Shown piece by piece: positions 1 to 6,896 of a DNA stretch of 10,242 bases. Within the stretch, counting starts at the first letter, position 1; each line of letters begins with the position of its first letter. The notes under the pieces were generated by a model. The model worked only from the letters and a program-made list of their open reading frames with translations. It was not told the DNA's origin and searched no databases. The translations under genes and the position numbers were made by a program. Location of the stretch: contig JAIVHQ010000233.1 of assembly GCA_020200995.1 (NCBI GenBank), positions 1 to 10,242 of the forward strand, read 5' to 3'. The DNA is from Flavobacteriales bacterium (GTDB lineage Bacteria; Bacteroidota; Bacteroidia; Flavobacteriales_D; Cryomorphaceae).

Positions 1-280
1 CTTCCTCGGCCGCCTTTGGAAAGAGGAGTTCGAAGCCTGTCGGCAAACTCTGCGAGCCCGGCTCGTCGCTGTAGAAGCCTATCATCTCGTAATTCAGCAC
101 CCCCTGAATGTCTTCAAAAGCCTTGATTCCGTTGAGCACATACCTGTTGCTCCCAACCAGCCTGAGTTCCTCGGCCACCTCGTCCACTTCAATGGAGAGA
201 ATATCGATGGCGGGAACGCTGTTTTGCGCTAAGCATACCGCAGTGGAAAAACACAGTAAAGATGTGATCAGAGGTTTCAT
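1..280 (-). CDS. Exported protein of unknown function, N-terminal 93 residues (runs off left edge)
   Basis: An open frame starts at ATG (278-280, minus strand) and continues without a stop to base 1, giving 93 codons of a longer protein. The first residues (MKPLITSLLCFSTAVCLAQN) form a typical Sec signal peptide: a Lys at position 3, a hydrophobic core, and a likely cleavage after Ala-Gln near residue 19. The mature part begins SVPAIDILSIEVDEVAEEL and is acidic and beta-rich in appearance, with no motif I recognise. It is probably a periplasmic, outer-membrane or T9SS-secreted protein, but the C-terminus that would show a sorting domain is outside the window. It diverges from the gene at 458, with 177 bp between the two starts. 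That gap should hold both promoters, but I found no convincing consensus in it. The reading frame is secure; the function is unknown. Confidence 0.75.
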   Translation of the reverse strand, partial: MKPLITSLLCFSTAVCLAQNSVPAIDILSIEVDEVAEELRLVGSNRYVLNGIKAFEDIQGVLNYEMIGFYSDEPGSQSLPTGFELLFPKAAEE

Positions 281-457
281 TTGGTTAGTTTGAATGATTG
301 GGTTTTTGAAAATCGTACAAGATATAAAACGCGTCGAAATCACACTTCAAAGTTGAAAATCACCGCGATTTGCAAAGTCAGATTCGGCACTCGCATAAAG
401 TTTTGTATCGCAATAAGATTCTTTTTTCCGATTTTGCAACCGAAAAATAAAACAACC

Positions 458-988
458 ATGAAAACCATCAGCCTTCTCGCTGCGCTCAGCCTTTTATTAA
501 TCGTTGGAATTCCCGGCCAAACCGCAGCCCAAAGGGGAAAAGACTTCCGCAATGTAAATCTGAATGCCGGCCCTGAAGTCGCTTTTCCCGTCAACAGTTT
601 CAGCGACACGCACAATATGGCTGTGGGAGGCTCAGCTCAGCTGGCCATTCCCTTCGCTTTCCGTTTCTTCATGCTGGCTCATGCAGGCTACAACAGGCAC
701 TGGGGCTCAGGCGACAATTCAGTTGTTCAAATCGTGCCGTACCGTGTCGGAGCGCGCATGCGTTTGATCGGATCGACCTACATTGGCGCACAGGTGGGAG
801 CCGCTTCGCGCATACAGGACGACAGCAATGTCACCAAACTTTCCTACGCGGGCGGAGTGGGTGTAGCCAATCACCGTATAGATATCGGTGCACGCTACGA
901 GCGCCATGAGTTCGGCAACGTCACGGAGACCGTGGTGGTCAGGGTAGCTTACGTCATCGGGCTGCAAGTGGGAAGCGCGCGCAGGTAA
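458..988 (+). CDS. Small exported protein, probable outer-membrane beta-barrel (176 aa)
   Basis: The frame is open from 281, but the start is placed at ATG 458. That codon is followed at once by a signal peptide (MKTISLLAALSLLLIVGIPG, cleavage near residue 25 in QTAAQ) and is preceded by the A-rich leader typical of Bacteroidetes (aaaaataaaacaacc). Starting at 281 would put about 59 basic, non-signal residues in front. The mature part of about 150 residues alternates polar and hydrophobic residues, with Gly and aromatics at strand ends, for example LNAGPEVAFPV, GGSAQLAIPFAFRFF, MLAHAGYNRHWG, TYIGAQVGAASR and HRIDIGARYERHEF. The final strand is rich in Val (ETVVVRVAYVIGLQVG). This pattern fits a small 8-strand outer-membrane barrel of the OmpA/OmpW-like 'outer membrane protein beta-barrel' type. 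The barrel assignment is inference from the pattern; no specific family or substrate can be named. Confidence 0.72.
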   Translation: MKTISLLAALSLLLIVGIPGQTAAQRGKDFRNVNLNAGPEVAFPVNSFSDTHNMAVGGSAQLAIPFAFRFFMLAHAGYNRHWGSGDNSVVQIVPYRVGARMRLIGSTYIGAQVGAASRIQDDSNVTKLSYAGGVGVANHRIDIGARYERHEFGNVTETVVVRVAYVIGLQVGSARR

Positions 989-1217
989 ATTTGCCGCAGG
1001 TAGAAAATATACTGTTGCGACCTGCTTAATGAAGTCGATAAAAAAGACTCCGCAGTTCATATCACTTGCTGCTGCGCCTATCTTGTTGCAAGGTAGACCA
1101 TGGAATTGCATCGTCCTCTGAAAACTTATACTTGCCCGAAACCAACACGCTTGAATTGACCCCCTCCTAGCTTTGCGCGGACCACACGGTGCTACCCTCC
1201 GGATCCTTCAGAGGTTT

Positions 1218-1376
1218 TTAGGAGTTCCATCCGCCCACGCGCCAAGCGATGAGCCTGCCGCCCGAGACCGACAGGTCGTTGTACTCAATCGGGGGTACGT
1301 CGGTGAAGGAATCGGGGATGTCTCGTGTAAAAGTGCAAGGACGAAAATATTTATCGCTCAGATAAATAAACCAACT
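1218..1376 (-). pseudogene. Possible 3' remnant of a lost gene (about 52 codons)
   Basis: On the minus strand an open stretch ending in TAA (1218-1220) reads SWFIYLSDKYFRPCTFTRD, then a Pro/Asp-rich segment, then SGGRLIAWRVGGWNS. Its residue composition (Trp, Tyr, Asp and Gly well mixed, few Arg/Cys runs) looks more like real protein than the shadow frames around it. Upstream, the same frame turns into an Arg/Cys/His-rich sequence that looks non-coding, and there is no good start. It may be the C-terminal tail of a decayed secreted or beta-rich protein, or it may be a chance frame. Confidence 0.25.
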
Positions 1377-1491
1377 GCCCGCCCGACGCAGAGGGGTGCA
1401 TGCGCATGTGAGCCGGCATAGCAGCGCACCACCCCGCCAAAAGCCTTTGGGATGCGGGTGAACTTTTTGGCGGTACTGAGGTTTCATTAAG

Positions 1492-1513
1492 ACATTCTTC
1501 TTTAAAAGAATGT
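1492..1513. repeat. 8-bp inverted repeat upstream of gapN
   Basis: ACATTCTT (1492-1499) and AAGAATGT (1506-1513) are perfect inverted complements separated by 6 nt, centred about 42 bases before the gapN start codon. There is no T-run after it on either strand, so it does not look like an intrinsic terminator. Its position suggests an operator or a 5'-UTR hairpin for gapN, but nothing in the sequence identifies a regulator. Confidence 0.4.
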
Positions 1514-1544
1514 TGCGCAAAAGCATAAATCAAAACCAAATAAG

Positions 1545-3122
1545 ATGCAATCTGACCATCCCTTCAAAATTACCGAACAACTTCACCAAACCACCTACCT
1601 CAGTCAGGGGAAGCTCATCACCTGGAAAGGCCAAATGGACGAGGTGGTTTCCACGATTTCCTCAACGGAAAAATACAGCCCCACCGTGCTCGGTACCGTG
1701 CCCCACCTCGATGAAAAGACAGCCCTCGAAGTGCTCGACAGCGCCGTGAAAGCCTATGACCGCGGACAGGGTTTGTGGCCTACCATGAAGGTGGCTGACC
1801 GCATCGCCTGCATGGAAAAATTTGTAAAGCGAATGGAGGAGCAGCGCGCTGCCGTGGTGAAACTACTGATGTGGGAAATCGGCAAAAACCAGCCTGATTC
1901 GGAAAAGGAATTCGACCGGACGGTGGAATACATCTATGACACCATTGAAGACTACAAGCAGCTGGACCGCGACAGCGCCAAATTCCACAAGCGCGACGGG
2001 GTCTACGCCCACATCCGCCGTGGCCCGCTCGGCGTGGTGCTCTGCCTGGGGCCATACAACTACCCGCTCAACGAGACCTTTGCCCTCCTCATTCCCGCGC
2101 TCATGATGGGCAACACGGCCATCTTCAAGCCCGCCAAATTCGGCGTACTGCTTATCTCCCCGCTGATGGAAGCTTTTCGCGATTGCTTTCCGGAAGGAGT
2201 CATCAACGTAGTGTACGGCCGTGGCCGTGAGGTGGCAGCCCCCATCATGAAAACGGGTAAGATCGACGTCCTCGCCCTCATCGGCAACAGCACCTCGGCC
2301 ATCGCCCTGCAGGACCAGCATCCCTACAAAAACCGCCTCCGCCTCATACTGGGGCTTGAAGCCAAAAACCCGGCCGTCATCCTCCCCGATGCAGACCTGG
2401 AGCAAGCGACCGACGAGTGCATCAACGGCGCCCTTTCTTTCAACGGACAGCGCTGCACTGCCCTGAAGATCATTTATGTTCACGAATCGATCGCGGCTGA
2501 ATTCAACAAGATGTTTGCCGAAAAGGTCGACGCGCTGAAATTTGGCAACCCCTGGGACGACGGCGCCAAGCTCACGCCCCTACCCGAGCCCGGCAAGCCC
2601 GCCTACATTCAGGAACTCATCGATGATGCCCTGGAAAACGGCGCGAAAATCCTCAATAAAAAAGGCGGCGAAACCACCGAAAACTACATTTGGCCCGCCG
2701 TGCTCTTCCCCGTGAGCGAAGAAATGCGCGTGTATAAAGAAGAACAGTTTGGCCCCGTGGTGCCCGTGAAAACTTTTTCGGACATCCACAGCTTCCTCGA
2801 CGAAATCGCCGATTCGAATTACGGACAGCAGGTGAGCCTTTTTGGAACTGACGTAAATAAACTCGGCCCTCTGATCGATACTTTGGTAAACCTCGTGTGC
2901 CGGGTGAACCTCAACAGTTCGTGTCAGCGCGGCCCCGACGTCTATCCTTTTACCGGAAGGAAAGATTCGGCAGTGGGCACCCTCAGCGTGCACGATGCCC
3001 TGCGCTCCTTCTCCATCCGCACTTTTGTGGCTTCGAAAGACAATGCGCACAACAATGAAATTCTGAAAAACCTCCTCAAAAGCAGGGGATCCAACTTTGT
3101 GACGACGGATTATTTGCTCTAG
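1545..3122 (+). CDS. gapN: NADP-dependent non-phosphorylating glyceraldehyde-3-phosphate dehydrogenase-like aldehyde dehydrogenase (525 aa)
   Basis: This is a cytosolic aldehyde dehydrogenase of the GapN type, expected to oxidise glyceraldehyde-3-phosphate directly to 3-phosphoglycerate with NADP, bypassing the ATP-forming step and supplying NADPH. Visible family features are GPYNYPLNE with the oxyanion Asn172; FKPAKFG with Lys195 of the cofactor site; a Rossmann-side loop IGNSTS (246-251); the nucleophile Cys304 in SFNGQRCTALK; EEQFGP with Glu400; and QRGPDVYPFTGRKDS (461-475), a signature shared with GapN enzymes whose Arg probably binds the substrate phosphate. Oddly, the general-base motif normally written LELGGK reads LGLEAKNPA here, so the Glu (272) sits two residues later than usual. 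The protein is about 50 residues longer than the ~475-aa streptococcal GapN, mainly at the two ends. The start fits an A-rich leader (caaaaccaaataag). The aldehyde dehydrogenase fold is certain; the GapN substrate is likely but unproven. Confidence 0.85.
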   Translation: MQSDHPFKITEQLHQTTYLSQGKLITWKGQMDEVVSTISSTEKYSPTVLGTVPHLDEKTALEVLDSAVKAYDRGQGLWPTMKVADRIACMEKFVKRMEEQRAAVVKLLMWEIGKNQPDSEKEFDRTVEYIYDTIEDYKQLDRDSAKFHKRDGVYAHIRRGPLGVVLCLGPYNYPLNETFALLIPALMMGNTAIFKPAKFGVLLISPLMEAFRDCFPEGVINVVYGRGREVAAPIMKTGKIDVLALIGNSTSAIALQDQHPYKNRLRLILGLEAKNPAVILPDADLEQATDECINGALSFNGQRCTALKIIYVHESIAAEFNKMFAEKVDALKFGNPWDDGAKLTPLPEPGKPAYIQELIDDALENGAKILNKKGGETTENYIWPAVLFPVSEEMRVYKEEQFGPVVPVKTFSDIHSFLDEIADSNYGQQVSLFGTDVNKLGPLIDTLVNLVCRVNLNSSCQRGPDVYPFTGRKDSAVGTLSVHDALRSFSIRTFVASKDNAHNNEILKNLLKSRGSNFVTTDYLL

Positions 3123-3155
3123 CCGGCAGGGCGTTTAAAATGGTGTAGGCGCGGT

Positions 3156-3173
3156 TTCCTTTCCGGAAAGGAA
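3156..3173. repeat. Perfect 18-bp palindrome
   Basis: TTCCTTTCCGGAAAGGAA equals its own reverse complement and starts 34 bases after the gapN stop. The absence of an unpaired centre and of a following T-run makes it look more like a binding site for a dimeric protein than a terminator. As RNA it would form a 7-bp stem with a 4-nt loop. Confidence 0.5.
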
Positions 3174-3241
3174 GCAAATGCGGTACGCCCGGGCAAGCAC
3201 CGAGACTTGGTAATCCCGAAGGCCGTATGAAATCACGGAAC

Positions 3242-3266
3242 GCGGAGCAGCTCAATGCAGCTCCGC
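3242..3266 (+). repeat. GC-rich hairpin, 7-bp stem
   Basis: GCGGAGC (3242-3248) pairs perfectly with GCTCCGC (3260-3266) across an 11-nt loop. The following bases (aagtgtaaag) are not a T-run. A T7 tract begins only at about 3290, too far away for a standard intrinsic terminator. It could stall or protect the 3' end of the gapN transcript or sit in the leader of the next gene. Confidence 0.35.
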
Positions 3267-3293
3267 AAGTGTAAAGTACGGATACAGCATTTT

Positions 3294-3329
3294 TTTGTCT
3301 GAATATTTCATCTCATTACGGTATAATTG
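3294..3329 (+). promoter_or_regulatory. Weak candidate promoter for the 3498 gene
   Basis: TATAATTG (3322-3329) matches the Bacteroidetes -7 element TAnnTTTG at all but one base and also contains a classical TATAAT. TTTG (3294-3297) could serve as the -33 element, but the 24-nt spacing is longer than the usual 19-21. If used, transcription would start near 3335 and leave a leader of about 160 nt before the gene at 3498. Confidence 0.28.
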
Positions 3330-3497
3330 ACCTGCTTCATCCGCATGAACCGTGGCCCCCGATGTGAATCAAAGTGACTCAAATCAGGATCGATCAGCAC
3401 CGGACAACCTGAAATGCTTACATTCCGTCACTGTAATGGCAAATGTACTCCGACAGGGTGCTGCCTGCGTTTGCATTTCACCGATTAAACCGTTTAG

Positions 3498-6041
3498 ATG
3501 AAGCTACTTCAAACCATCCTTTTCACCCTTGCCTTCCTGCTATCTTTTAACGTATTGTCCAACCACATTGCAGGTGGTGATTTTTCTGTGCGTCACGTCG
3601 AGGGCAATACCTTCGAGGCCACCCTCATCCTGTACCGTGACTGCGACGGAAATTTGGTGGTCGACAACGCAATCACCATTGCAGTGTTTGATGCCCTCAC
3701 CGATGAGGCCCTCACCAACCTCACCTTCACCATGGGCAATCCGACCTCGGAAATCATCCCCCTGGCCAATTCCTGTTACGATACGGGCCTCTGCGTGGAA
3801 AGTCAAACCTACATCCAAACCATCACCCTGCCCGACAATCCGAACGGCTACTACCTCTCCTGGGAGCGGTGCTGCCGAAATGAACTGGCCCTGAATGTGG
3901 AGGCTGCAAGCCAAAGCATGGTATTCACGGTACAGGTGGCTGATCCTGCACTGCAAAATTCATCGCCCGAATTTCTCCCCTACCCTTCCGATGCCTTTCT
4001 CTGTATAAACGGTGAAGCCGAAATCAATTTCGGAGCCACAGATATGGATGGTGACTCACTGGTGTACAGCATAATCGCTCCCCTTCGCGGAAATTTCACA
4101 GGACCAGGGGTACCTCCACCCATTTACCCTCCGGGTTCGGGCCCGCGACCATATCCGGGACTCAACTACACGGCAGAGTACAACCTCGAAGATCCTGTGG
4201 GGGGTGACATTCCCCTTACCCTCGATCCCGCTACAGGAATCGCCGTCGCCCAACCGCTGAATACAGGGTTCTTCAGCCTTTCAGTAAAGGTGGAGGAATT
4301 TCGCGACGGAGTGAAAATAGGTGAAGTGATCAGGGAGGTACAGGTAGCGGCCCTCATATGCGAAATAGACTTGCCTTCCGAGATATTCACCCCCATCGGA
4401 GACACTATTTTTGACGTGCTTGCCAACAGTTCCTGGTGCATTGAAATTGAAGTCACTGATCCAAATGTTGGTGACTCCCTGTTCGTACAAGCTTCGGGCG
4501 AGCTGTTCGACGGCACGGTTCAGCCGCAGGCTGTATTCGCCGATGTTGAGACCATCTCCACAGTGATTCAGGATCTTTGCTGGCAGCCGCTCTGCGCCAA
4601 TTTGCGCGATGAGCCTTACGTGGTTACCCTCACTGCGTTTTCCAAAGGCTGTGCCGAGGAGGTATTCTTTACCGAACAGGACATCTACATCAACGTGATT
4701 TTGGAAGAAGATGAGCCCACTGCACTCGCAGAACCTGTCGTTGACGGCAGTCCCGGCGTGTTCATAGACCTCTACAACCCCTCCACCCATTGCTTCGAAT
4801 TCGTCTTTGAAGACCCCAATGCCGCCGATTCGATTTTTGTGACGCCAAGTTCAAAAATCTTCGAATTCGACAATGCCTTCGCACTCACCCCCGATAATGA
4901 TCAGGGCACCCTCACCTTGCCCTTCTGCTGGGAAGTCATCTGTGCGCAAGTCCGAGATGAACCATACATCGTTGAATTTGAAGTGCTCACTACCAATTGC
5001 GAGGTCAAGGAATCCACTTTTTTCTCAGTGCCTATATACGTCATCGTTCCCGAAAATGAACCCACCCTCATACCTGAACCTGCCGACTCATACACCTTCG
5101 AGTTTTACGCTCAGCCCGAATTCTGCATTCCTGTGACCGCAGTTGATGGCAACTTTTTTGACACCCTCCAGGTATCTGCCCGTTCAGAATTATTCGAACT
5201 CTCTGCCAACCCTGCAAGTTTTGACCCCCTCAACGGGCTGAGCCTCCTACAGGACACCCTTTGCTGGAGGCCGCGTTGCAGCGATGTACGCGACGAACCC
5301 TATCTCGTGGAGTTTATGGTAACAGCCCAAAGTTGCAAAACGACCGACACCACATTTAAGACCATTGAGATCAACCTCGAACTGCCCGTAGACCAGCCGG
5401 CCACACTCACCATCTTACCCGACGGTGATGCCATAGAGCACACAGTGGGAAGTGATCCGATCAACTTCACCGTGCAGGCCATCGACGAAAATGTAACCGA
5501 CACCATCATCCTCTCCGGCTCCTGGCCCGACATTCCCGGTCCGCAGGGGCTCCCGCAGTTTGAGGAGACCGGCGGCGCCGTGCAGGTCATTTCAAATTTC
5601 CTCTGGAACCCGACCTGTGATCAAATTTCCGAAGACCCTTACGTCCTAACCTTTGAGGTAAATTCCAAAAGCTGCCAGAAGGATGTTTCCGAATTTATCG
5701 ACATCGAAATTGCGGTGGTCACCCCTACGCGCGGCGACATCGAACCCATTGCCAATATATTTACCCCCAACGGAGACGGCCGAAACGACCGCTGGCTAAT
5801 TCAAGATGAAGACGATGTATGCCTCCTGTCATTCAATGCTGTGGTCTTTGACCGGTGGGGTCGGGAAGTGTACTCCTCTGACGATCCGACTTTCGAATGG
5901 GATGGCCTCGTACAGGACGGAAGCGAGGCCGCAGACGGCAACTATTTTCGGGTGATTGAATACATATACAAAGGCGTTAAGAAATCTTACAGCGGCGATG
6001 TGGTGATTGTGGGAAGCAACCCTCCGCGGGCGCGCAGGTAG
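3498..6041 (+). CDS. Large secreted modular protein with T9SS type B (gliding-motility-associated CHU_C) C-terminal domain (847 aa)
   Basis: The protein begins with a signal peptide (residues 1 to about 21) followed by SNHIAGGDFSVRHVEGNTF and LILYRDCDGN, the start of an N-terminal module common in large Bacteroidetes surface proteins. A Cys-rich segment (93-126, including WERCCRNE) and a cadherin/Ig-like part (TDMDGDSLVYSI, 181-192) follow. Four tandem beta-sandwich-like units of 112-116 residues then run from about 288 to 748. Each has a CW(x)3C-like core at 361, 477, 589 and 703-707, an (R/E)DEPY-like motif at 371, 487, 599 and 712, and a further Cys about 10-15 residues on. The last ~95 residues (IFTPNGDGRNDRW ... 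FDRWGREVY ... WDG ... DGNYF) are the type B sorting domain, which directs export through T9SS to the cell surface. The role is probably adhesin or surface-matrix; gliding itself is not shown. The transcript probably ends at a hairpin overlapping the stop codon. Confidence 0.88.
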   Translation: MKLLQTILFTLAFLLSFNVLSNHIAGGDFSVRHVEGNTFEATLILYRDCDGNLVVDNAITIAVFDALTDEALTNLTFTMGNPTSEIIPLANSCYDTGLCVESQTYIQTITLPDNPNGYYLSWERCCRNELALNVEAASQSMVFTVQVADPALQNSSPEFLPYPSDAFLCINGEAEINFGATDMDGDSLVYSIIAPLRGNFTGPGVPPPIYPPGSGPRPYPGLNYTAEYNLEDPVGGDIPLTLDPATGIAVAQPLNTGFFSLSVKVEEFRDGVKIGEVIREVQVAALICEIDLPSEIFTPIGDTIFDVLANSSWCIEIEVTDPNVGDSLFVQASGELFDGTVQPQAVFADVETISTVIQDLCWQPLCANLRDEPYVVTLTAFSKGCAEEVFFTEQDIYINVILEEDEPTALAEPVVDGSPGVFIDLYNPSTHCFEFVFEDPNAADSIFVTPSSKIFEFDNAFALTPDNDQGTLTLPFCWEVICAQVRDEPYIVEFEVLTTNCEVKESTFFSVPIYVIVPENEPTLIPEPADSYTFEFYAQPEFCIPVTAVDGNFFDTLQVSARSELFELSANPASFDPLNGLSLLQDTLCWRPRCSDVRDEPYLVEFMVTAQSCKTTDTTFKTIEINLELPVDQPATLTILPDGDAIEHTVGSDPINFTVQAIDENVTDTIILSGSWPDIPGPQGLPQFEETGGAVQVISNFLWNPTCDQISEDPYVLTFEVNSKSCQKDVSEFIDIEIAVVTPTRGDIEPIANIFTPNGDGRNDRWLIQDEDDVCLLSFNAVVFDRWGREVYSSDDPTFEWDGLVQDGSEAADGNYFRVIEYIYKGVKKSYSGDVVIVGSNPPRARR

Positions 6042-6048
6042 GGTTTTT
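6020..6048 (+). terminator. Intrinsic terminator overlapping the stop codon of the surface-protein gene
   Basis: CCCT (6020-6023) pairs with AGGG (6040-6043), CC (6024-6025) with GG (6037-6038), and GCG (6026-6028) with CGC (6033-6035) around a 4-nt loop. There are two single-base bulges. The stem is followed directly by TTTTT (6044-6048). The TAG stop (6039-6041) lies inside the 3' arm, so the last codons of the protein also encode the hairpin. The bulges keep confidence moderate. Confidence 0.45.
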
Positions 6049-6185
6049 AGGAGAGATGGCAAATGCGGGTTCGATCAGGGCCTGGCACAACGAAGGCTTT
6101 GTTGTTTTGAAGCAGCTTATTTACTTTACCATGACCCAGGTTTTGCAAGAGTAAAACCGTTTTTTGATATAACAGATCCTGTAAA

Positions 6186-6728
6186 TTAACTTTGTTTTAT
6201 CCTTGATCGCCCCAAAAACATGGTGTGGTGAGCTTCGGTTCTAACTGCAAAACTATTTCTGTCGAATGGTAACAACTCAATAGTCATCTTTTCATGAAAG
6301 TTTTGTCTTATTGCTCTGATGGGTGGCACCAAGTCACTATCTGCTGAAATAAGAACTGCAGTATCATACAGATCATTCATAGCGTCAGTCAACATGTGAA
6401 CGACAATGTTCACATCAGTCATTTTCTCTTCATGCTTTGGCCAAGTATTGCTGCATCGTCTACAAGTCTGAGAGCGTGTATGATACTTTCCAAAAATGAT
6501 CTCAAGATCAGTGGATTCCAAAGCTTCTAAATAGGTATTCTGCCTTTTTTGATTTTGCTGGTCATTGTTTATTCTCGCGGTAAAGTATTTGCATAAGACA
6601 ATTTCTTGATTGGGTTCCAAATATTTTTCGCAGAGTTGTCGAACATCTAACCACTTCATATCACTGTTATTCTCGAGAAGTCCGAAGTATAGATTAAATC
6701 CATCAATATAGAAGGCTACTCTTTTCAT
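6186..6728 (-). CDS. NYN-domain (LabA/DUF88-like, PIN-fold) putative ribonuclease (180 aa)
   Basis: The protein opens with RVAFYIDGFNLYFGL, the N-terminal NYN/PIN-like strand with the first acidic residue (Asp9). The other conserved acidic positions are Asp105 in EEKMTDVNIVVHML and Asp130/Asp132 in TAVLISADSDLVPPIR. Together they make the metal-binding site expected of a magnesium- or manganese-dependent RNase. Between strands lies GKYHTRSQTCRRCSNTW followed by PKHEEK, which offers His83, Cys89, Cys92 and His99 as a possible small zinc site. The length is normal for single-domain bacterial NYN proteins. ATG at 6726-6728 is the natural start because the domain begins immediately. The gene is AT-rich (about 35% GC in one counted row) compared with its left neighbour and converges on the 3498 gene, 144 bp apart. 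The family is clear; the RNA target and biological role (RNA turnover, defence or regulation) are not. Confidence 0.85.
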   Translation of the reverse strand: MKRVAFYIDGFNLYFGLLENNSDMKWLDVRQLCEKYLEPNQEIVLCKYFTARINNDQQNQKRQNTYLEALESTDLEIIFGKYHTRSQTCRRCSNTWPKHEEKMTDVNIVVHMLTDAMNDLYDTAVLISADSDLVPPIRAIRQNFHEKMTIELLPFDRNSFAVRTEAHHTMFLGRSRIKQS

Positions 6729-6778
6729 GATACTAATAACAACATGTTAATCAGAAAGTCGTATATTTATATCACTCG

Positions 6779-6829
6779 AACAACCCCGGTGTTAGTAGCG
6801 CCGGGCCAAGGCCCGTAAAAGGGCCTTTC
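6779..6829 (+). repeat. Dispersed intergenic repeat, right-half copy
   Basis: AACAACCCCGGTG (6779-6791) matches 12 of 13 bases at the end of the left-half copy (6951-6963). GTTAGTAGCG (6791-6800) followed, after 20 bases, by GGGCCTTTC (6821-6829) matches the fuller copy at 9983-10001, where the two parts are directly joined. The 20-base difference is the extra hairpin arm of the terminator. Confidence 0.5.
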
Positions 6830-6837
6830 TTTTTTTT
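6808..6837 (+). terminator. Strong intrinsic terminator (plus strand), no obvious gene to terminate
   Basis: AAGGCCC (6808-6814) and GGGCCTT (6821-6827) form a perfect 7-bp stem with a 6-nt loop (gtaaaa), followed by a T-rich tract broken by one C (6828-6837). On the minus strand nothing like a T-run follows, so it works only for rightward transcription. It overlaps the right part of the dispersed repeat at 6779-6829. Confidence 0.75.
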
Positions 6838-6896
6838 CAATCTCTGCGTTTTAATTTCTTGATTTTTCATGCGCTGCAACCAGGCCGTGCCGCAAA

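Larger units (their letters stand above)
989..1544. other. Gene-poor stretch between the barrel gene and gapN
   Basis: No convincing intact gene lies in these 556 bases. The short open frames on both strands have the composition of chance frames, apart from the stretch at 1218-1376 described separately. A copy of GCAGGTA directly follows the barrel gene (981-987 and again 996-1002), but there is no hairpin with a T-run, so no terminator can be assigned. An AT-rich inverted repeat lies at 1492-1513, just before gapN. The promoter of gapN must be here or internal to it, but I see no clear TTTG / TAnnTTTG pair. Confidence 0.6.
3123..3497. other. Intergenic region with inverted repeats upstream of the surface-protein gene
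   Basis: These 375 bases contain no plausible gene. They hold a perfect 18-bp palindrome (3156-3173), a GC-rich hairpin (3242-3266) and a weak promoter candidate (3294-3329), each listed separately. None of the hairpins has a clear T-run behind it, so termination of gapN is not explained by a canonical intrinsic terminator. Confidence 0.6.
6775..6837 (+). ncRNA. Possible small RNA ending at a strong terminator
   Basis: A strong plus-strand terminator (6808-6837) has no plus-strand gene before it: the only gene to its left is the minus-strand NYN gene. Just upstream is a second hairpin, CCCGGTG (6785-6791) with CGCCGGG (6799-6805), with one G-U pair and a 7-nt loop. A TATATTTA sequence (6762-6769) matches the Bacteroidetes -7 element TAnnTTTG except at the last base, but no TTTG lies at the right distance. 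A transcript of about 60 nt with two hairpins is possible. It could equally end antisense transcription of the NYN gene. Confidence 0.25.

Noticed and set aside
281..457. N-terminal extension of the barrel protein from base 281
   Set aside because: The extension is basic and lacks a signal sequence, while ATG 458 is followed directly by a signal peptide and preceded by an A-rich leader.
1863..2483. 206-codon minus-strand open frame inside gapN
   Set aside because: It is a shadow of a GC-rich coding sequence, with no start context or domain; the plus-strand frame carries all aldehyde dehydrogenase motifs.
976..6040. Shared 11-mer GCGCGCAGGTA at the stop codons of the genes ending at 988 and 6041
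   Set aside because: Several identical 11-mer pairs are expected by chance in 10 kb, and the flanking bases do not match; only the second site forms a terminator hairpin.
6007..6189. 60-codon plus-strand frame overlapping the end of the surface-protein gene
   Set aside because: It starts inside the gene in another frame and across the terminator hairpin; the tail looks mildly protein-like but has no start, leader or known motif.
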